Assembly: GCF_029407905.1 (NCBI RefSeq)
Contig: NC_073630.1
Span: forward strand, 50,059,001-50,123,000
Length of the DNA: 64,000 bases
Source: Bubalus kerabau
Lineage: Eukaryota > Chordata > Mammalia > Artiodactyla > Bovidae
Direction of reading: 5' to 3'
This document shows positions 29,961 to 41,100 of the stretch, in pieces. Numbering within the stretch: the stretch's first letter is position 1; every line of letters begins with the position of its first letter. Below the pieces are notes generated by a model, which worked only from the letters and a program-made list of their open reading frames with translations, had not been told where the DNA came from and searched no databases. Position numbers and translations under genes: made by a program.

Positions 29961-31690
29961 CCATTCTTTTTTTTCCCCCTCTCTTGAGATAGGATCTCTC
30001 TCCCAGGCTCCCCTTATTTAATTTCCCCTCCCTGCGCTCTTCAGAATTCTGGGTGCCTCGCTGAACTCCACGGCTTGAGGAGGCAGGAGGCAGCCATCCA
30101 CAGCGGCATTGGAAGATGTACCCCACCCCAACCCCAGCCTCTCCCTCATGGCTTTGGAATGTCTTCCCTTCTGCAGCACCAGAGTCTACCTTTCATCCTT
30201 GTTAAAAAGCAGATGGTCAGGGTTGGTACACAATGAGCTCTTATCAGTCATACTTTTCTTAGAACAAACCATATTCGTGGTTTTCCCAAGTATGGATGTG
30301 ATATGGAAAGTAGAGAAACCATGGGGGAGGGTGTGGTGCCGGCAAGGAGCAGTTACTGGGAGGGACTTAGAGGAAGGTAGAGGGTTCCCAGCTCTGGAGG
30401 TCCATCAGCCGTTTGTCTGAGGTACCTTTGCTCCCTTACACTCTGACTCTTAGTAACGGGAGGTGTGGGGGGTGGTGTTGCCCCACACTCCACCCTTTCC
30501 TTTCCCTATAATCTACCAGTTCTCCCCTTTCATTTCACCACAATGAACACAGTGCAACTGGTTCCTTGAGTGCAACCTTTCATATTGTGTGATTAGCACA
30601 GAGACCCAAGCTAGATAGTTTTAGATTAAGGGATTATGAAGTCCCAGGTACAATAACATCTCACATCACAGCTTCATTCTTCAGGTTTTAATTATGTACT
30701 GTTCTAATTTGACACTAAGCTCATGGTAGGAAGGCAGGGGAATCCTGAAATAACACAGGCTATAAGATGCAAGATGCTCTGGCTCCCCAAAACTTTGGAG
30801 AAAGCACCACGGCCTCTTAAAATAATCTATGTGGCATATTTCAAGCCTCATGCTCTTTATTTCATCTGTGATTTTAAACACTGCCTGACAATGAGATACA
30901 ATATCAGACTTCACAGCCACAAATCATGATGTTATTTGAGTTGCTTCACTTTTGACAAACTTCACAAATACAGGGGATGGAAAGAAAAGGCTCTTTCGGT
31001 CTTTCTCTCTTTGTGAAATCTTGACACAATGCAGACCCACATTCTTCTAATGGGCCTTTGACCAACATGGTGCTGGTGCCATCTGTCAGTGGAACTCACA
31101 CTAGCGTTGGTCGCTGTGAGGCCAGAGGGCCACGTGGGCCCAGGGCTGTAGCGCTTGCCTGCTGGAGGCAGGGCTTCAGGTAGGTCTGCCCCCGCCCTTG
31201 CCCCCTTTCCCCGCCAACTCTCCTGCCCTGCTGGCCGCCTCCTAGACTGGCCTGCTGGGACTTTGTCATTACAGCAAGCAGATTGTTCATGGGCTTCGTA
31301 GCTCAGCGTTCAGTGTGTTGTGGCCCCTCCTACACTGGTGGGGTAACAGGCACACCAGGAGCTCCTTTGCCCCTCAGCTGGGCTTTTCCCTGGGGCTTGT
31401 AGACTACACAGCAGTGAGGAGTGGGACCAGTGTGTGGACTTAGGGTGTTTCAAAGGGTGATGAGTCTGATGGGGTCACGACACAAAATTCCCTAATGTAA
31501 GAGATGGAGAAGGGATTTGGGGGCTACAGAATCTACTGTATGCTCCTGCCATTCTGTAGGACCTTGACAGTGAGGAACCAGGGAAATGGCCTACACCATT
31601 CTCTGCTTGGTCTTTCCTGCATGGGTGAAACTCACTGCTTAACAAACGGGAAAGGTGACCCTTAAAATGTGTGCTCTGAACAATAAGCTA
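29961..31690. other. Single-copy-looking block
   Basis: About 1.7 kb in which I recognise no repeat, unusual for this window. It is moderately GC-rich near 30.0-30.2 and 31.1-31.4 kb. Open frames (for example 30109-30420 plus) lack domains and convincing splice context. Comparison with another ruminant or human would show whether conserved non-coding or exonic sequence lies here. Confidence 0.4.
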
Positions 31691-31693
31691 AAG

Positions 31694-31918
31694 CAGGGAT
31701 CAGCAAATTTTTTCAGTGTAGCGGCAGATAGTAAATATTTTTGGCTTTATGAACCATGTGTTCTCTGTTGCAACTACTTAGCTCTACCTGGAGCATGAAG
31801 GAAGCCAAGACAATATGTAAACAGGTGGGCATGGCTGTGTTCCAATAAAACTTTGTTGATGAAAACAGACAATGGACTGGCATTTGCCCACGAGTGGATC
31901 ATGATTTACTGACTCCTA
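31694..31918. mobile_element. hAT-type (MER/Charlie-related) non-autonomous DNA transposon
   Basis: The ends are imperfect inverted repeats: CAGGGATCAGCAAATT at the left and, at the right, the complement of TAGGAGTCAGTAAATC. Inside are 'agtaaatatttttggctttatgaacc' and 'ggctgtgttccaataaaactttg', both typical of this widespread mammalian element. Confidence 0.75.
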
Positions 31919-31925
31919 CTCACTA

Positions 31926-32179
31926 GTACTCTTGCCTGGAAAATCCCATGGAAGGAGGAGCCTGGTAGGCTGCAGTCCACGAGGTCGCTAAGAGTCAGAC
32001 ACGACTGAGCGGCTTCACTTTCACTTTTCACTTTCATGCACTGGAGAAGGAAATGGCAACCCACTCCAGTGTTCTTGCCTGGAGAATCCCAGGGACGGTG
32101 GGGCCTGGTAGGAGGCCGTCTATGGGGTCGCACAGAGTCGGATACGACCGAGGCGACTTAGCAGCAGCAGCAGCAGCAG
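31926..32179 (+). mobile_element. Bov-A2 SINE, 5'-truncated
   Basis: Begins inside the first monomer ('gtactcttgcctgg'), linker 'cttttcactttcatgcactgg', full second monomer and a (CAG)n tail. CTCACTA at 31919-31925 and 32180-32186 is the likely TSD; it overlaps the right end of the hAT element. Confidence 0.92.
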
Positions 32180-32329
32180 CTCACTAAAGAGATGGAGATG
32201 GCAGATAAGCCAGAGAAAGTTTCCAGATCCCTATCCTATCGGCTCTGGATTACTTATCTTTAGTCTGTTGGGTGAGAGAGAAATAAATACCTATCTTATT
32301 TAGGCAGCTGTTTTGTAGGGTCTCTTTGT

Positions 32330-32885
32330 TACAGCAGCCTATCCAGTCCTTGCTTGGCTCACGCCCTTACTTTATTTAAAACTTGTGCTTGAATGCCATC
32401 TTCTCAGAGAGATGTACCCTGACCATCTTATCTAAAATAGCACCTGCCAATATCCCAAGCTCCTCGACCTGCTTGATTTTTTAAGTGTATTGTTAGGAAA
32501 GGAAAGTGGAAAGTGAAAGTCACTCAGCTGTGTCTGACTCTGTGACCCCATGGACTGTATTCTGCTAGGCTCCTCTGTCCATGGGATTCTCCAGGCAAGA
32601 ATACTGGAGTGGGTAGCCTAACCCTTCTTCAGAGGATCTTCCCAACCCAGGGATTGAACCCAAATTTCCTGCATTGCAAGTGGATTCTTTACCATCTGAG
32701 CCATCAGGGAAGCCTATTGTATCTGTTACTATATAAATACTTAAAATAATTTTTTTTTACTGCCTATTAAGCCAAGTAAGTTCTAAGAGGGCAAGGAAAT
32801 TTCCAATTTTAATGTTGTATTCACATGCCTGGACAAAGCATAGCACATAGTAGGCACTGGATGAATATTTGATGAATGAATGAGT
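32330..32885 (+). mobile_element. L2 LINE 3' region, split by a SINE
   Basis: Left part 'gccatcttctcagagagatgtaccctgaccatcttatctaaaatagc' (32397-32442). Right part, after the Bov-tA, with 'ttctaagagggcaagg', 'gcatagcacatagtaggcactgg' and a GAATGAATGA end (to 32885). The pieces are collinear with L2 once the SINE is removed. Confidence 0.75.
32492..32716 (-). mobile_element. Bov-tA SINE
   Basis: Antisense copy from 'agtgaaagtcactcagctgtg' to 'gagccatcagggaagcc', interrupting L2. TATTGT on both sides (about 32488 and 32716) may be a short TSD. Confidence 0.9.
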
Positions 32886-34355
32886 GAAGAAATGAATAAA
32901 CTTAAAAGACCTGGAAAGCTCAAAATATGGGAGACTAAATCAAGTTTCCAACCTTTTTTTCATCTATCCTCCATCAGCAAAATTTTTTTGAGCATGTACA
33001 CCAACTATAGGACTATTTGTTTCTCAATTAAGTCAAAAATTCTAAAGGATAAGAAGAAAAGAAGAAATAGAACTTCCTAGTTATTGATGAATTGTTTCAT
33101 GCATCCACTTTGGAGTCCAGTGAATTAGAGATGGTGGTAAGAGAAGACCTAGATAGACGTTAACACTGGGGATGAAAAAAGAATAAATCAAGCAGTGAAT
33201 TTATTGGATCCTCCAAAAGATCTTTGAGGGCACTGTCTTTGCTCAAATCTTTCCCGATGTTCCCTCTCACCCCAGTGAATGGTTTGAGGGGCTGATCCTT
33301 CTGAACAACCAGTGTAGAATCTCAGGGATGACCCCAGCCATGAGATAACAAAGGCATATGGACAGGTTTTAGGACCAACTGGAAAATTGTATATATTTCT
33401 TTTTTAGTGCAGGCACTTGGGAGTGGGAATGGTCCCCTTTTTCTTTATTTTTTTTTCCTCTTTTCTCCTTTAATTTCCAAATTTCTGGAGTGCATATGTG
33501 CTACTTTAGTTTTAAGTAGAGTAGCTCCCAATTTACTTATTAAATATAGTCCACTTGCTAGGCATTATGAGAAGCTGGGAATTAAGAGCAAAAACAACAG
33601 TCTCAATTTCTAGGATGCACAACCTCCCTTTTAAATGAGAAAAAAAGCAGGAGGAAAGCACACATACGGAACGATTCTTTGTTGCTTCCAGAGTGTAGCG
33701 AGCATCTGTAGGGCACTAAATATTCTCGAGCCTAACCTTGGTGTCAGCACTGCAGGACCGAGCAGCTGCTCCCCTAGGTATTTTCCTTGCTAGCCTCTTG
33801 GGCCCCTCCCAGTCCTGTCTTATTTGTAATTTGCCTTTTGCAGGAACTGACTTTTCAGCCCATTCCAGCCTTCTCTCTCTTCTAGCTGCATTGAGAGGGG
33901 CTTTATTTATAATTAACATTTTCAACACGGTGTCTGTGTCCTGAATATCTTTCTTCTTGGTTTTATTAAACTGGATAGGCTAACACGGGTGTTCTCATCT
34001 TTATTAATATATCGAAAAACAGCTTGCTTGTTATAATTCCTTCTTCCCAGGACTCAGGTGTGAGTCCCTGGGGGCTGAGACAGACGGCAGACCATGGACA
34101 CGACCGCGGGATCTCACTGTGGGTTCAAACTCTCCCTTTATGCTAACCCTGCTGAGCTTGGATTACATCTGCGTACTTGACTCTACCTGGGAACGAGAGT
34201 TTTCCCAGGAGGCTCTCCTGTTCCTCATGCTAATCAGGTCTCCATACGATTCTCCCCACTGCTCTTCCAAATGCGACTGAAACCCAGAGTAAAAGCCCAT
34301 GGGAGTCCCCACAAATATACTTGCACACAGGAGTGCTACACAGTTTTGTTGAAAT
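32886..34355. other. Single-copy-looking block
   Basis: About 1.45 kb with no recognised repeat. 33940-34030 (around 'ttttattaaactggataggctaac') is compositionally unlike the decayed repeats and could be conserved, but I cannot test this. Confidence 0.4.
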
Positions 34356-34490
34356 AGCATGAGTTTTGCAGTCAGCAGGAGCTGAAATTGAACATGATTT
34401 CATCATATGCTCAGTGTGTGACCTTGCCACGGTACTCAACTTTTCTGAGCCTTGGATTCCTTATCTTCATGTGACAGAGAAAAAAGGAAA
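34356..34490 (+). mobile_element. MIR SINE fragment
   Basis: 'gcagtcagcaggagctgaaattgaac', 'cagtgtgtgaccttgccacggtactcaacttttctgagcc' match the MIR head and core. Confidence 0.75.
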
Positions 34491-35285
34491 GATATTAGAT
34501 TATGACTCCTTGCATCCTGCCCCCTCCACACACACACACATTCCACAAAACAATACCGGAAGTGAACAAGGATTCTTTGCCTACATAATCAGCTATTGGG
34601 CTTTGTATGGATTCCACAGGGTGAGAGATGGAGAGGAATATTAAAGAAACCAGGAGAGACCAGGTTACATTGTTTAAGAAAGATATGAAGGGGCAGTGGT
34701 GAGCCAGAAGGAAGCAAGTAGGAACTTTTTCATGGCCAATACAAGGACATGGGAGTTTTGCAGCTGGGGGTTATATGTGTCATTTCACATCTTCCAAGAA
34801 GCAGACAGCAAGATGGAATTAGAAGGACAGAGACTTCTTAGGGAAATGCCTGTGCAATAAAAGAGGTAAGAGAGGAAGCAGGAAGAACAGAAGGGAGGTT
34901 TGACCTCTGTGAAGAAAGAATGGGAAGGAAGGATTGAGTAAGAGCTTTAGTCTACAGTATAGCTCTGAAGGAAACTTGGCCAGGTGATGGGAGACCCAGA
35001 CCAAAGACTGCCCAGGAGAAGAGTCCTTTGTTGGTCAGGAATGTCTGGGCTCAAGTACCTGCACCATGCACATTGGCTGGGAGCAACCCAGGGAGGGCTG
35101 CAGTGGGTCCAAAGCCCTGCTGATACTGTGGTGGGTCCAAAGGTGCTATAGCACCAGGTTGTCAGCCACAGCAGGTTCTCTCTTGAAGGGAGACTAGAGA
35201 GGCATGCTCCCATATCTGCCATAGACCACCGTGGAAAGATGGTCCTGCTCTGTGTACCATCATGGCTGCAGGGTTGATGGTCACT
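34491..35285. other. Single-copy-looking sequence
   Basis: About 800 bp with no recognised repeat. A short CA tract lies near 34530-34541. Confidence 0.4.
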
Positions 35286-35289
35286 GCTG

Positions 35290-35730
35290 CTGTGTTACTG
35301 TTCTATTGTTTCTCTTGACAATGACCCAAAACTTAGGGGCTTTAAGCAACACAACCTTATTATCTTGTAGGCCTGTAGTTTGGAAGTCTAAGAAGAGTTT
35401 CACTGGGCTAAAGGCAAGCATTGGCAGGGCTGTGTTTCCTTTGGGAGGATTTAAGAGAGAATGTGTTTCTTGGTTTTTCCCAGACTTCAAATGCTGATGG
35501 CCTGTCTCCTCCGTCTTCAAAGCCAGCTACAGCAGACAGAAGGCCTTCCTCCATCCCATCACTCTGGCCTTTCTTCTGTACTCACTTCTCCCTCCCTCTC
35601 TCCTCTTCTGCCTCCCTCTTTGACTTTTATGGACCCATGTCATTACATTGGGCCCACCCAGATAATTCTAGAAAATCTCCCCATTTCAAGGTTATTAACT
35701 TAGTCATATCTGCAAAGTGCTATTAGCTGT
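35290..35730 (-). mobile_element. MaLR/ERVL-type LTR, antisense
   Basis: Complement order of MLT/MST-like LTRs: 'gtgttactgttctattg', 'acccaaaacttaggggctttaagcaac', 'gtagtttggaagtctaagaag', 'ttgggcccacccagataattctagaaaatctcc'. Diverged; the subfamily is not determined. Confidence 0.65.
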
Positions 35731-36231
35731 GCCATCCAGCACAGTCACACGTTCCAGGGGTCAGGGCATGGACACTGTTGTTCTGCCCATCGTGGCAGCT
35801 GTGAGTTTTCAGTTCTGATTCTGTGTTCCATTGGAAACACAATTTGTGGAGCCAGCCATTGACAGAGAGGGAAGCAGTCGGGCTGTGAGGCAAATAGGTG
35901 AACTCCAAAGGGAGACATTCATCAAGGATTATGCAGGAAGTTAATGATGGATACATCTTACAAGTCATACTAAAAATAGTTTTGTTCAGGTGAAAATGGG
36001 AAGGGGATGATCAATTTGAGGACAGAGGTAGCGCTGACAGAATTTCGTTGACAAAAATACTTACAAATATAATAAGTTTGGGGGATGCATTCATCTGAAG
36101 TTGTGTTTTTTTTGTCCAAGAGCATTTTCCCACAAGGAGGATACATAAATATCATCCATCTAATCAAAATTTCAAAAGAAATCTCTTCTCAATGAAGCAT
36201 TAAATTGTCTGTGTAAGAATAACAATTTTGA
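35731..36231. other. Unassigned sequence
   Basis: About 500 bp before a CHR SINE. No repeat recognised. It lies immediately upstream of the zinc-finger pseudogene region but shows no finger-like sequence. Confidence 0.35.
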
Positions 36232-36350
36232 GGGAATTCGCTGGTGGTCCAGTGGTTAAGATTCCACGCTCTCACTGCCAAGGGCTCAGGTTCAACTACT
36301 GGTTGGGGAACAAAGATCTTAGAGACTGCATGTCAGGGCCAAAAAATTAA
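36232..36350 (+). mobile_element. CHR-type SINE, short
   Basis: 'gaattcgctggtggtccagtggttaag' head, 'gctctcactgccaaggg' and 'ggttggggaacaaagatctt' body of a tRNA-derived cetartiodactyl SINE. Confidence 0.8.
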
Positions 36351-36438
36351 CAGATTTAAGAAAAAAGAAGAAAAATCTTGAAATAGAGTGAAAAGTTTTG
36401 AAAAGGATTGAGTTCTTTTGTTTAGGAACAGTAGTTTC

Positions 36439-36801
36439 TTTTTTCCCCCACTTTTTTATTTGTTTGGAGTATAATTACTTTACAATGTTGTGTTAGTTTC
36501 TGCTGCACGATGAAGTGAATCAGTTACATGTATACATATGCCCCCTCACTCTTGAGCCTCCTTCCTACCACCCCCCACCCTACCTGCCTAGGTCATCACA
36601 GAGCACCGAGCTGAGCTCCCTGTGGTATGCAACAGCTTCCCACTAGCTATCTGCTTTACACATGGCAATGTATATATGTTAATGCTACTCGCTCAATTTG
36701 TCCCTCCCTCTTCATCCCCTGCTGTGTCCACACGTCTATTCACTATGACTGCATCTTTATTTCTGCCCTGCAAATAGGTTCATCAATACCATTTTTCTAG
36801 A
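36439..36801 (-). mobile_element. L1 3' UTR, 5'-truncated, antisense
   Basis: Complement of an L1 3' end ('ggagtataattactttacaatg', 'gaagtgaatcagttacatgtatac', 'cctaggtcatcacagagcac'). TSD AGGAACAGTAGTTTC (36424-36438) and AGGAACAGTAATTTC (36802-36816), one mismatch. Confidence 0.88.
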
Positions 36802-36952
36802 AGGAACAGTAATTTCATACTTTGGGGTAATTTCATACTTGGAGAATAAAGATTACTGGATGGCCTTCATCAATGTTCAAAATCTTATCAACACCACAGA
36901 ATTCATAATGGAATAAAAATTTGTGAATATAATGAGTGTAGGGAGATTGTTT

Positions 36953-37230
36953 GGGAGAAGGCAATGGCACCCACTCCAGTACTGTTGCCTGGAAAATCCC
37001 ATGGATGGAGGAGCCTGGTAGGCTGCAGTCCATGGGGTTGCTAAGAGTTGGACACGACTGAGCGACTTTACTTCCACTTTCCACTTTCATGCATTGGAGA
37101 AGGAAATGGCAACCCACTCCAGTGTTCTTGCCTGGAGAATCCCAGGGACGGAGAAGCCTGGTAGGCTGCAGTCCATGGGGTCGTACAGAGTCGGACACAA
37201 CTGAAGCGACGCAGCAGCAGCAGCAGCAGC
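36953..37230 (+). mobile_element. Bov-A2 SINE inside the zinc-finger pseudogene
   Basis: Two monomers, linker 'ccactttccactttcatgcattgg' and (CAG)n tail. Perfect 13-bp TSD AGGGAGATTGTTT at 36940-36952 and 37231-37243; removing it rejoins the finger reading EI-V with FSHGS. Confidence 0.96.
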
Positions 37231-37902
37231 AGGGAGATTGTTTAGCCATGGCTCTTATCTTACTCAACATCAAGGACTATACACTAGAGAAAATGCTGTG
37301 GATGTGATAAATGCGAGAAGGCTTTTAGCCAATGCTGAATTTTAGCCAATTGAAAAATTCTATTGGCTATTGAATTCTATTCTCTATTAAAAAATTCATA
37401 TCATGGATGAAGCCTATGAATGTAACCGATATACAAAAGTTTTAGCAAGTGCTCAGACCTTGCTAGGTACCAAAGAACTAATAATGAAGATGAAATTTGT
37501 GAGTTTCATTCTTCCAAGCATGGAGTCAGGACTATGAGCAAGCAAGATCTTTAGCCATGCTTCCAACCTGGCCTAGAATGAGAGAATTCACGTTGCAGAA
37601 AAGTCCTACAAATGTAATGACTGTAGAAAGTCCTTTAGACAGAGCTCAAACATTGATCAACATTTCAGAATTCCCATGTAAGTAACGCTGGCAATTCATG
37701 CATCAAGCAACCCCTATAAATGCAAAGAACGTGGGGACAGCTTTAGCCTGTGTCACTCCTTACTCATATCAGAGTATTTTTGGGGAGTGAGGGTGGAACT
37801 TCCCTTAGGTATAAATTTCATTGATTTAATGTTCAAAAAAAAATTGCAGCAATGAGAAACCTCTGAATTTTCAGTGTCTTTTGTCATAGCTCTCTGGTAT
37901 GG

Positions 37903-38100
37903 ACTTCCCTGGTGGCTCAGATGGTAAAGCGCCTGTCTGCAATGTGGAAGACCCAGGTTCGATCTCTGGGTTGGGAAGATCCCCTGGAGAAGTAAATGGC
38001 AGCCCACTCCAGTACTCTTGCCTGGAAAAGACCATGGATGGAGGAGCCTGGTAGCCTACAGTCCTTGCGGTTGCAAAGTTGGGCACAACTGAGAGACTTC
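37903..38100 (+). mobile_element. Bov-tA SINE inside the zinc-finger pseudogene
   Basis: From 'gacttccctggtggctcag' to 'gcacaactgagagacttc', single tRNA-like head. It separates the sixth finger remnant from the linker remnant at 38149. No clear TSD. Confidence 0.92.
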
Positions 38101-38199
38101 ATGTTCATTTTCACTGTATCATAGTTCAACCTTGCTGACAAGCAGGGAATTCTAACTGGGGAGAAATCCAAATTGTGGAGCAAGTGAGTAATTGAATAC

Positions 38200-39345
38200 A
38201 CAGGTCAAAAAGCATGAGAAATGTGAAGAAATCCATTTGTCTGTGTAAATATGTGGTTTTCATTACCATTTCACAGAAAAGGTTGATAAATAAAGCCAAA
38301 TAGTAAGGAAGACTTTTGTCTTGGAGTCAAAATCAATTGAGGCAGTGGCTGCAGACAAGACAAAATCTTTGTTATAAGGAAAGCCTAGGGCATTTGTTTT
38401 TAAAAACCTTGTCTTAATAACGTGTATTGCAGGAACTGTGAATGAATTAATTTAATGGATAAAGTTTTAAATCTATTATAAATGGCTCCAAGGAGACAAT
38501 GAAGAACGAATCACTCCAAAATGAAAGGTTTCCAAGGGAGAGAAGTCCTGATACTTAAGAGGAACTACCATTTTCTGATGATGAGCATAGAAAGGAAGAT
38601 ACAGGAGCAAACTGGGGGAACCTGGTGACTTTAGAGGAACCAGCAGATTCACAGTGGTGGTGAGGGTTAACTTATGTGGAGAAGAAACAAAGGACAAGCT
38701 TCAGGATGGAGATCTGTGGAATCGGAGGGATCTATTTTCTTTGCAATCAGAAAGCACGTAGAGAAGAAAGTGTGAGCAAGGCAAATGGAAATGAAGGGCC
38801 ACCGTCTTGGGGGGAGACTGAAGCAGGGCTTTCATTTAATCCACAGTGAACGTAAACATTGGGGATTGTATTATTGTTTCATGTGAAAGTAATTTAATAT
38901 ATTGTATACATGAAAAGATTTTTTTGTGGGGAAAAAAGTAGAAAACTATTAGACTACTGCAGGGGGAGAAAAGATTTGCAAATGGAGAGAGGGGAGGGCT
39001 AGGGAATGCCAGGTGGCAGAGAGTGGGGTGATGTGGAGAGGGAGAGGAGCTGCTCAGATCCTTGATGAGCCAGGTTTAATTATGGAGACAGAGTCTGTGG
39101 GGTTGTGCAACGTAATCCCTCCTTTACGTCCCTACCCGCTCCCACCCTAATACAACTCTCCGTAAGGATTCGTGTTGCTTTTCAGGGCCACCAGGTCAGA
39201 CTTGTGCTTCTCTTAAAGTGCTCTTGTTTTATTTGGATTATGTGCAGAAGCACGTTTAGCGTCTATGTTTTGGTATTATCTGACCAACCAGGGAAGCCGT
39301 TTTGGTATTATAAGGAATAATTAAAGCAAGTCACGTGGAATTGCT
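38200..39345. other. Unassigned sequence, possibly an old LINE 3' UTR in part
   Basis: About 1.1 kb. The purine-rich stretch 38480-38830 resembles decayed L1M 3' UTR composition but I cannot align it by eye. No gene recognised. Confidence 0.35.
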
Positions 39346-39520
39346 TGCCATACAGCATGCTGAGCACCTAATATGTACCTGTCACAATTCTATGTGGTAG
39401 GAATGGAGAGATAGGCAGGACTGATATGGTCTTGCCCTCATGGATCTTAATAAGTGGTCATTTTTCTTATCTTCCTTCTCAAGAAGCTTTCAGTTTAGGA
39501 GATAAGGAAACCAAAAAGAC
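39346..39520 (+). mobile_element. L1M-type 3' UTR fragment
   Basis: 'gctgagcacctaatatgtacctgtcacaattctatg' and 'atggtcttgccctcatggatctt' are ordered landmarks of old L1M 3' UTRs. Confidence 0.5.
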
Positions 39521-39599
39521 ATTTTGGGTCTCATTGCAACCTTGATTTCACATCTGCATAGACAGACAATCCTCTTAATTAATATGGTATCTATTAGTT

Positions 39600-39800
39600 A
39601 TGATAGTAATGATCTTGGCTAATATTTGTTGCTTGCACTTGAGGAGTTTTTATGTGTGGATGTGTTGAACCTTCACATCACGCTGGTAAAGCCAGTATCT
39701 GTGTTCCCCCATTCTAAAGATAAGGACGATGGAGCACAGAGGTCTTGAAGCACTTAGCAAGGGTTTGGCAGACGTGAGATGTAAACCAGATGTTGGCCTT
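39600..39800 (-). mobile_element. MIR SINE
   Basis: Antisense MIR: 'gtgttgaaccttcacatcacgctgg', 'cccattctaaagataaggacgatgg', 'aagcacttagcaagggtttggcagacgtgag'. Confidence 0.7.
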
Positions 39801-40435
39801 CAAAGCTGCCACTCTGCAAAGACACCATCCTACCGCAGGAGTGCAAAGACCTATTCCCTCTGGAGAAACAAGTGTTATCTAATGAGTCTGCCCACGCTGT
39901 CCTTAATGAGTTAACTGCTGGACAAATGTTTGCTTTTCATAAAACAAACCTTAATGCCTTTATCTTTCCAAATGTGTGTAGTGCCGACAAGGCCATTTGG
40001 GGAGCCAGGGAACAGAGGCAGTCCGAGGAAGCCTTTATTTACATTCTGAGAAGACAGTTGAGCATTTTTCTTGTCTACAGAAGAATGCTAACTTCTGTCT
40101 GCAGAGCTTGTTCTGAGTTCCCACCGCTGTTTGTGGCTGCTGCTCCCCACGACCGCTGCCAAGACAGAACTCTCCCCTTTATCCTCAGGACACTGAGACT
40201 GACCTGGCTACCAGTTCCAGACAGTTATTTTCTGTGCCAATGCCAGGAGTAATTCTTCAGCAGATTGATGTGTTCCTCCTTCATTTATGGCCCAGGTTTG
40301 TTTTTTTTTTTTTTTTTTCCACTGCCGTATTCATTTCTCTTGTGAATGACATACCTTTTCCTGGATTCATTTCTCTCACTTTTTTCATCTTGGCTCATTT
40401 AGTTTTTTCTTCCTGTTAATCAGGGTTAATAGTGA
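39801..40435. other. Single-copy-looking sequence with T-tract
   Basis: About 630 bp with no recognised repeat apart from a run of T at 40301-40318. The open frame 39872-40252 (plus) has no domain or homology that I recognise and is not called. Confidence 0.4.
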
Positions 40436-40439
40436 TATT

Positions 40440-40590
40440 AATATCTTCTGTTTGCACAGTGCTCTCTGAATTACAAATGCTTTCATTTATTTAATCCTCT
40501 TGATAGTTTCATGTGATGGGCATTTTATACCCTTTATACAGATGAGAAAGCTGAAACTCAGGTATTTTTGGTGATTTGTCCAACATGATA
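40440..40590 (-). mobile_element. MIR SINE
   Basis: 'tttcatttatttaatcctcttgatag', 'acagatgagaaagctgaaactcagg' and 'gatttgtccaaca' form an antisense MIR core. Confidence 0.75.
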
Positions 40591-41100
40591 GGAGTGGACA
40601 TTTGTTGTCCACCTAGCATCCATTTACCCCTTTTCCAACATTGTTCCAATTTTTATTGGAGTCAACTGCCCCATCTTCGGGTGTAAGGTCCTTGTGAAGC
40701 TGAGTCAGCCAATGGTTTCACAAATAGCTATTAGAGTAATACACCACCCAAGCGTCATTGAAAATTGGTCAGTGACTTCCACAGAGGTGATCAAAGCTTA
40801 TCCTGGGAGTGATCTTCAGAAGGGCTTTGCTTTTACTGACCTTGAAGCCTGAGGACCCACAGGAGAAAAACATGACTGAAAATGGAGTTGACCCTGAAGG
40901 ATGAAGAGCTAAAGACAGTCAGCCTCTTTATAAGCTGGATCCAGCTGGAAGTTATGGTTGAGAGAGCCAACACCCACCCCTTCTGACTTATGCCAGGTGA
41001 GCTGGGTTTCTGGGACTGAGTCCAGATCACACCCCATGTGCTCAAAGCAGCAAGTCGATGTGACCCAGCTCACCTAATTCCACCCTGGTGTGTTTGTCCC
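40591..41100. mobile_element. Possible ancient LTR/MER-type repeat
   Basis: 'tccacctagcatccatttacccc' followed by 'aagctgagtcagccaatgg' resembles the start of old mammalian LTR-like repeats. Strongly decayed and not assignable to a family. Confidence 0.3.

Larger units (their letters stand above)
36852..38195 (+). pseudogene. C2H2 zinc-finger protein pseudogene (KRAB-ZNF-like finger array)
   Basis: Reading across shifts, finger pieces recur with the H-link-YxC spacing of tandem C2H2 proteins. 36863-36951: AFINVQNLI, a lost base, then HHRIH, then ICEYNEC (first Cys now Tyr). 37241-37285: FSHGSYLTQHQ. 37303-37335: CDKCEKAFSQC, intact Cys pair. 37397-37438: HIMDEAYECNRYTK (second Cys now Tyr). 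37583-37675: RIHVAEKSYKCNDCRKSF with Cys, Cys and first His kept and the second His now Pro. 37694-37765: IHASSNPYKCKERGDSFSLC (second Cys now Arg). 38149-38175: ILTGEKSK, a retained linker. Bov-A2 (36953-37230) and Bov-tA (37903-38100) interrupt it. In-frame stops (e.g. at 37336) show it is dead. It could be a retrocopy or a decayed member of a ZNF cluster; I see no KRAB exon and no poly(A) that decides this. Confidence 0.85.

Noticed and set aside
30109..30420. A 103-codon frame as a small gene or exon
   Set aside because: No domain, no convincing splice sites and no similarity I can recognise. Such lengths occur by chance in a 64-kb window.
37089..37307. Frame starting in the Bov-A2 within the zinc-finger locus as a retained exon
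   Set aside because: It is the SINE sense strand; true finger text is only recovered when the SINE is ignored and frames are changed.
39872..40252. A 126-codon frame in repeat-poor sequence
   Set aside because: No domain or start context; it could be tested by cross-species reading-frame conservation, but the sequence itself gives no support.
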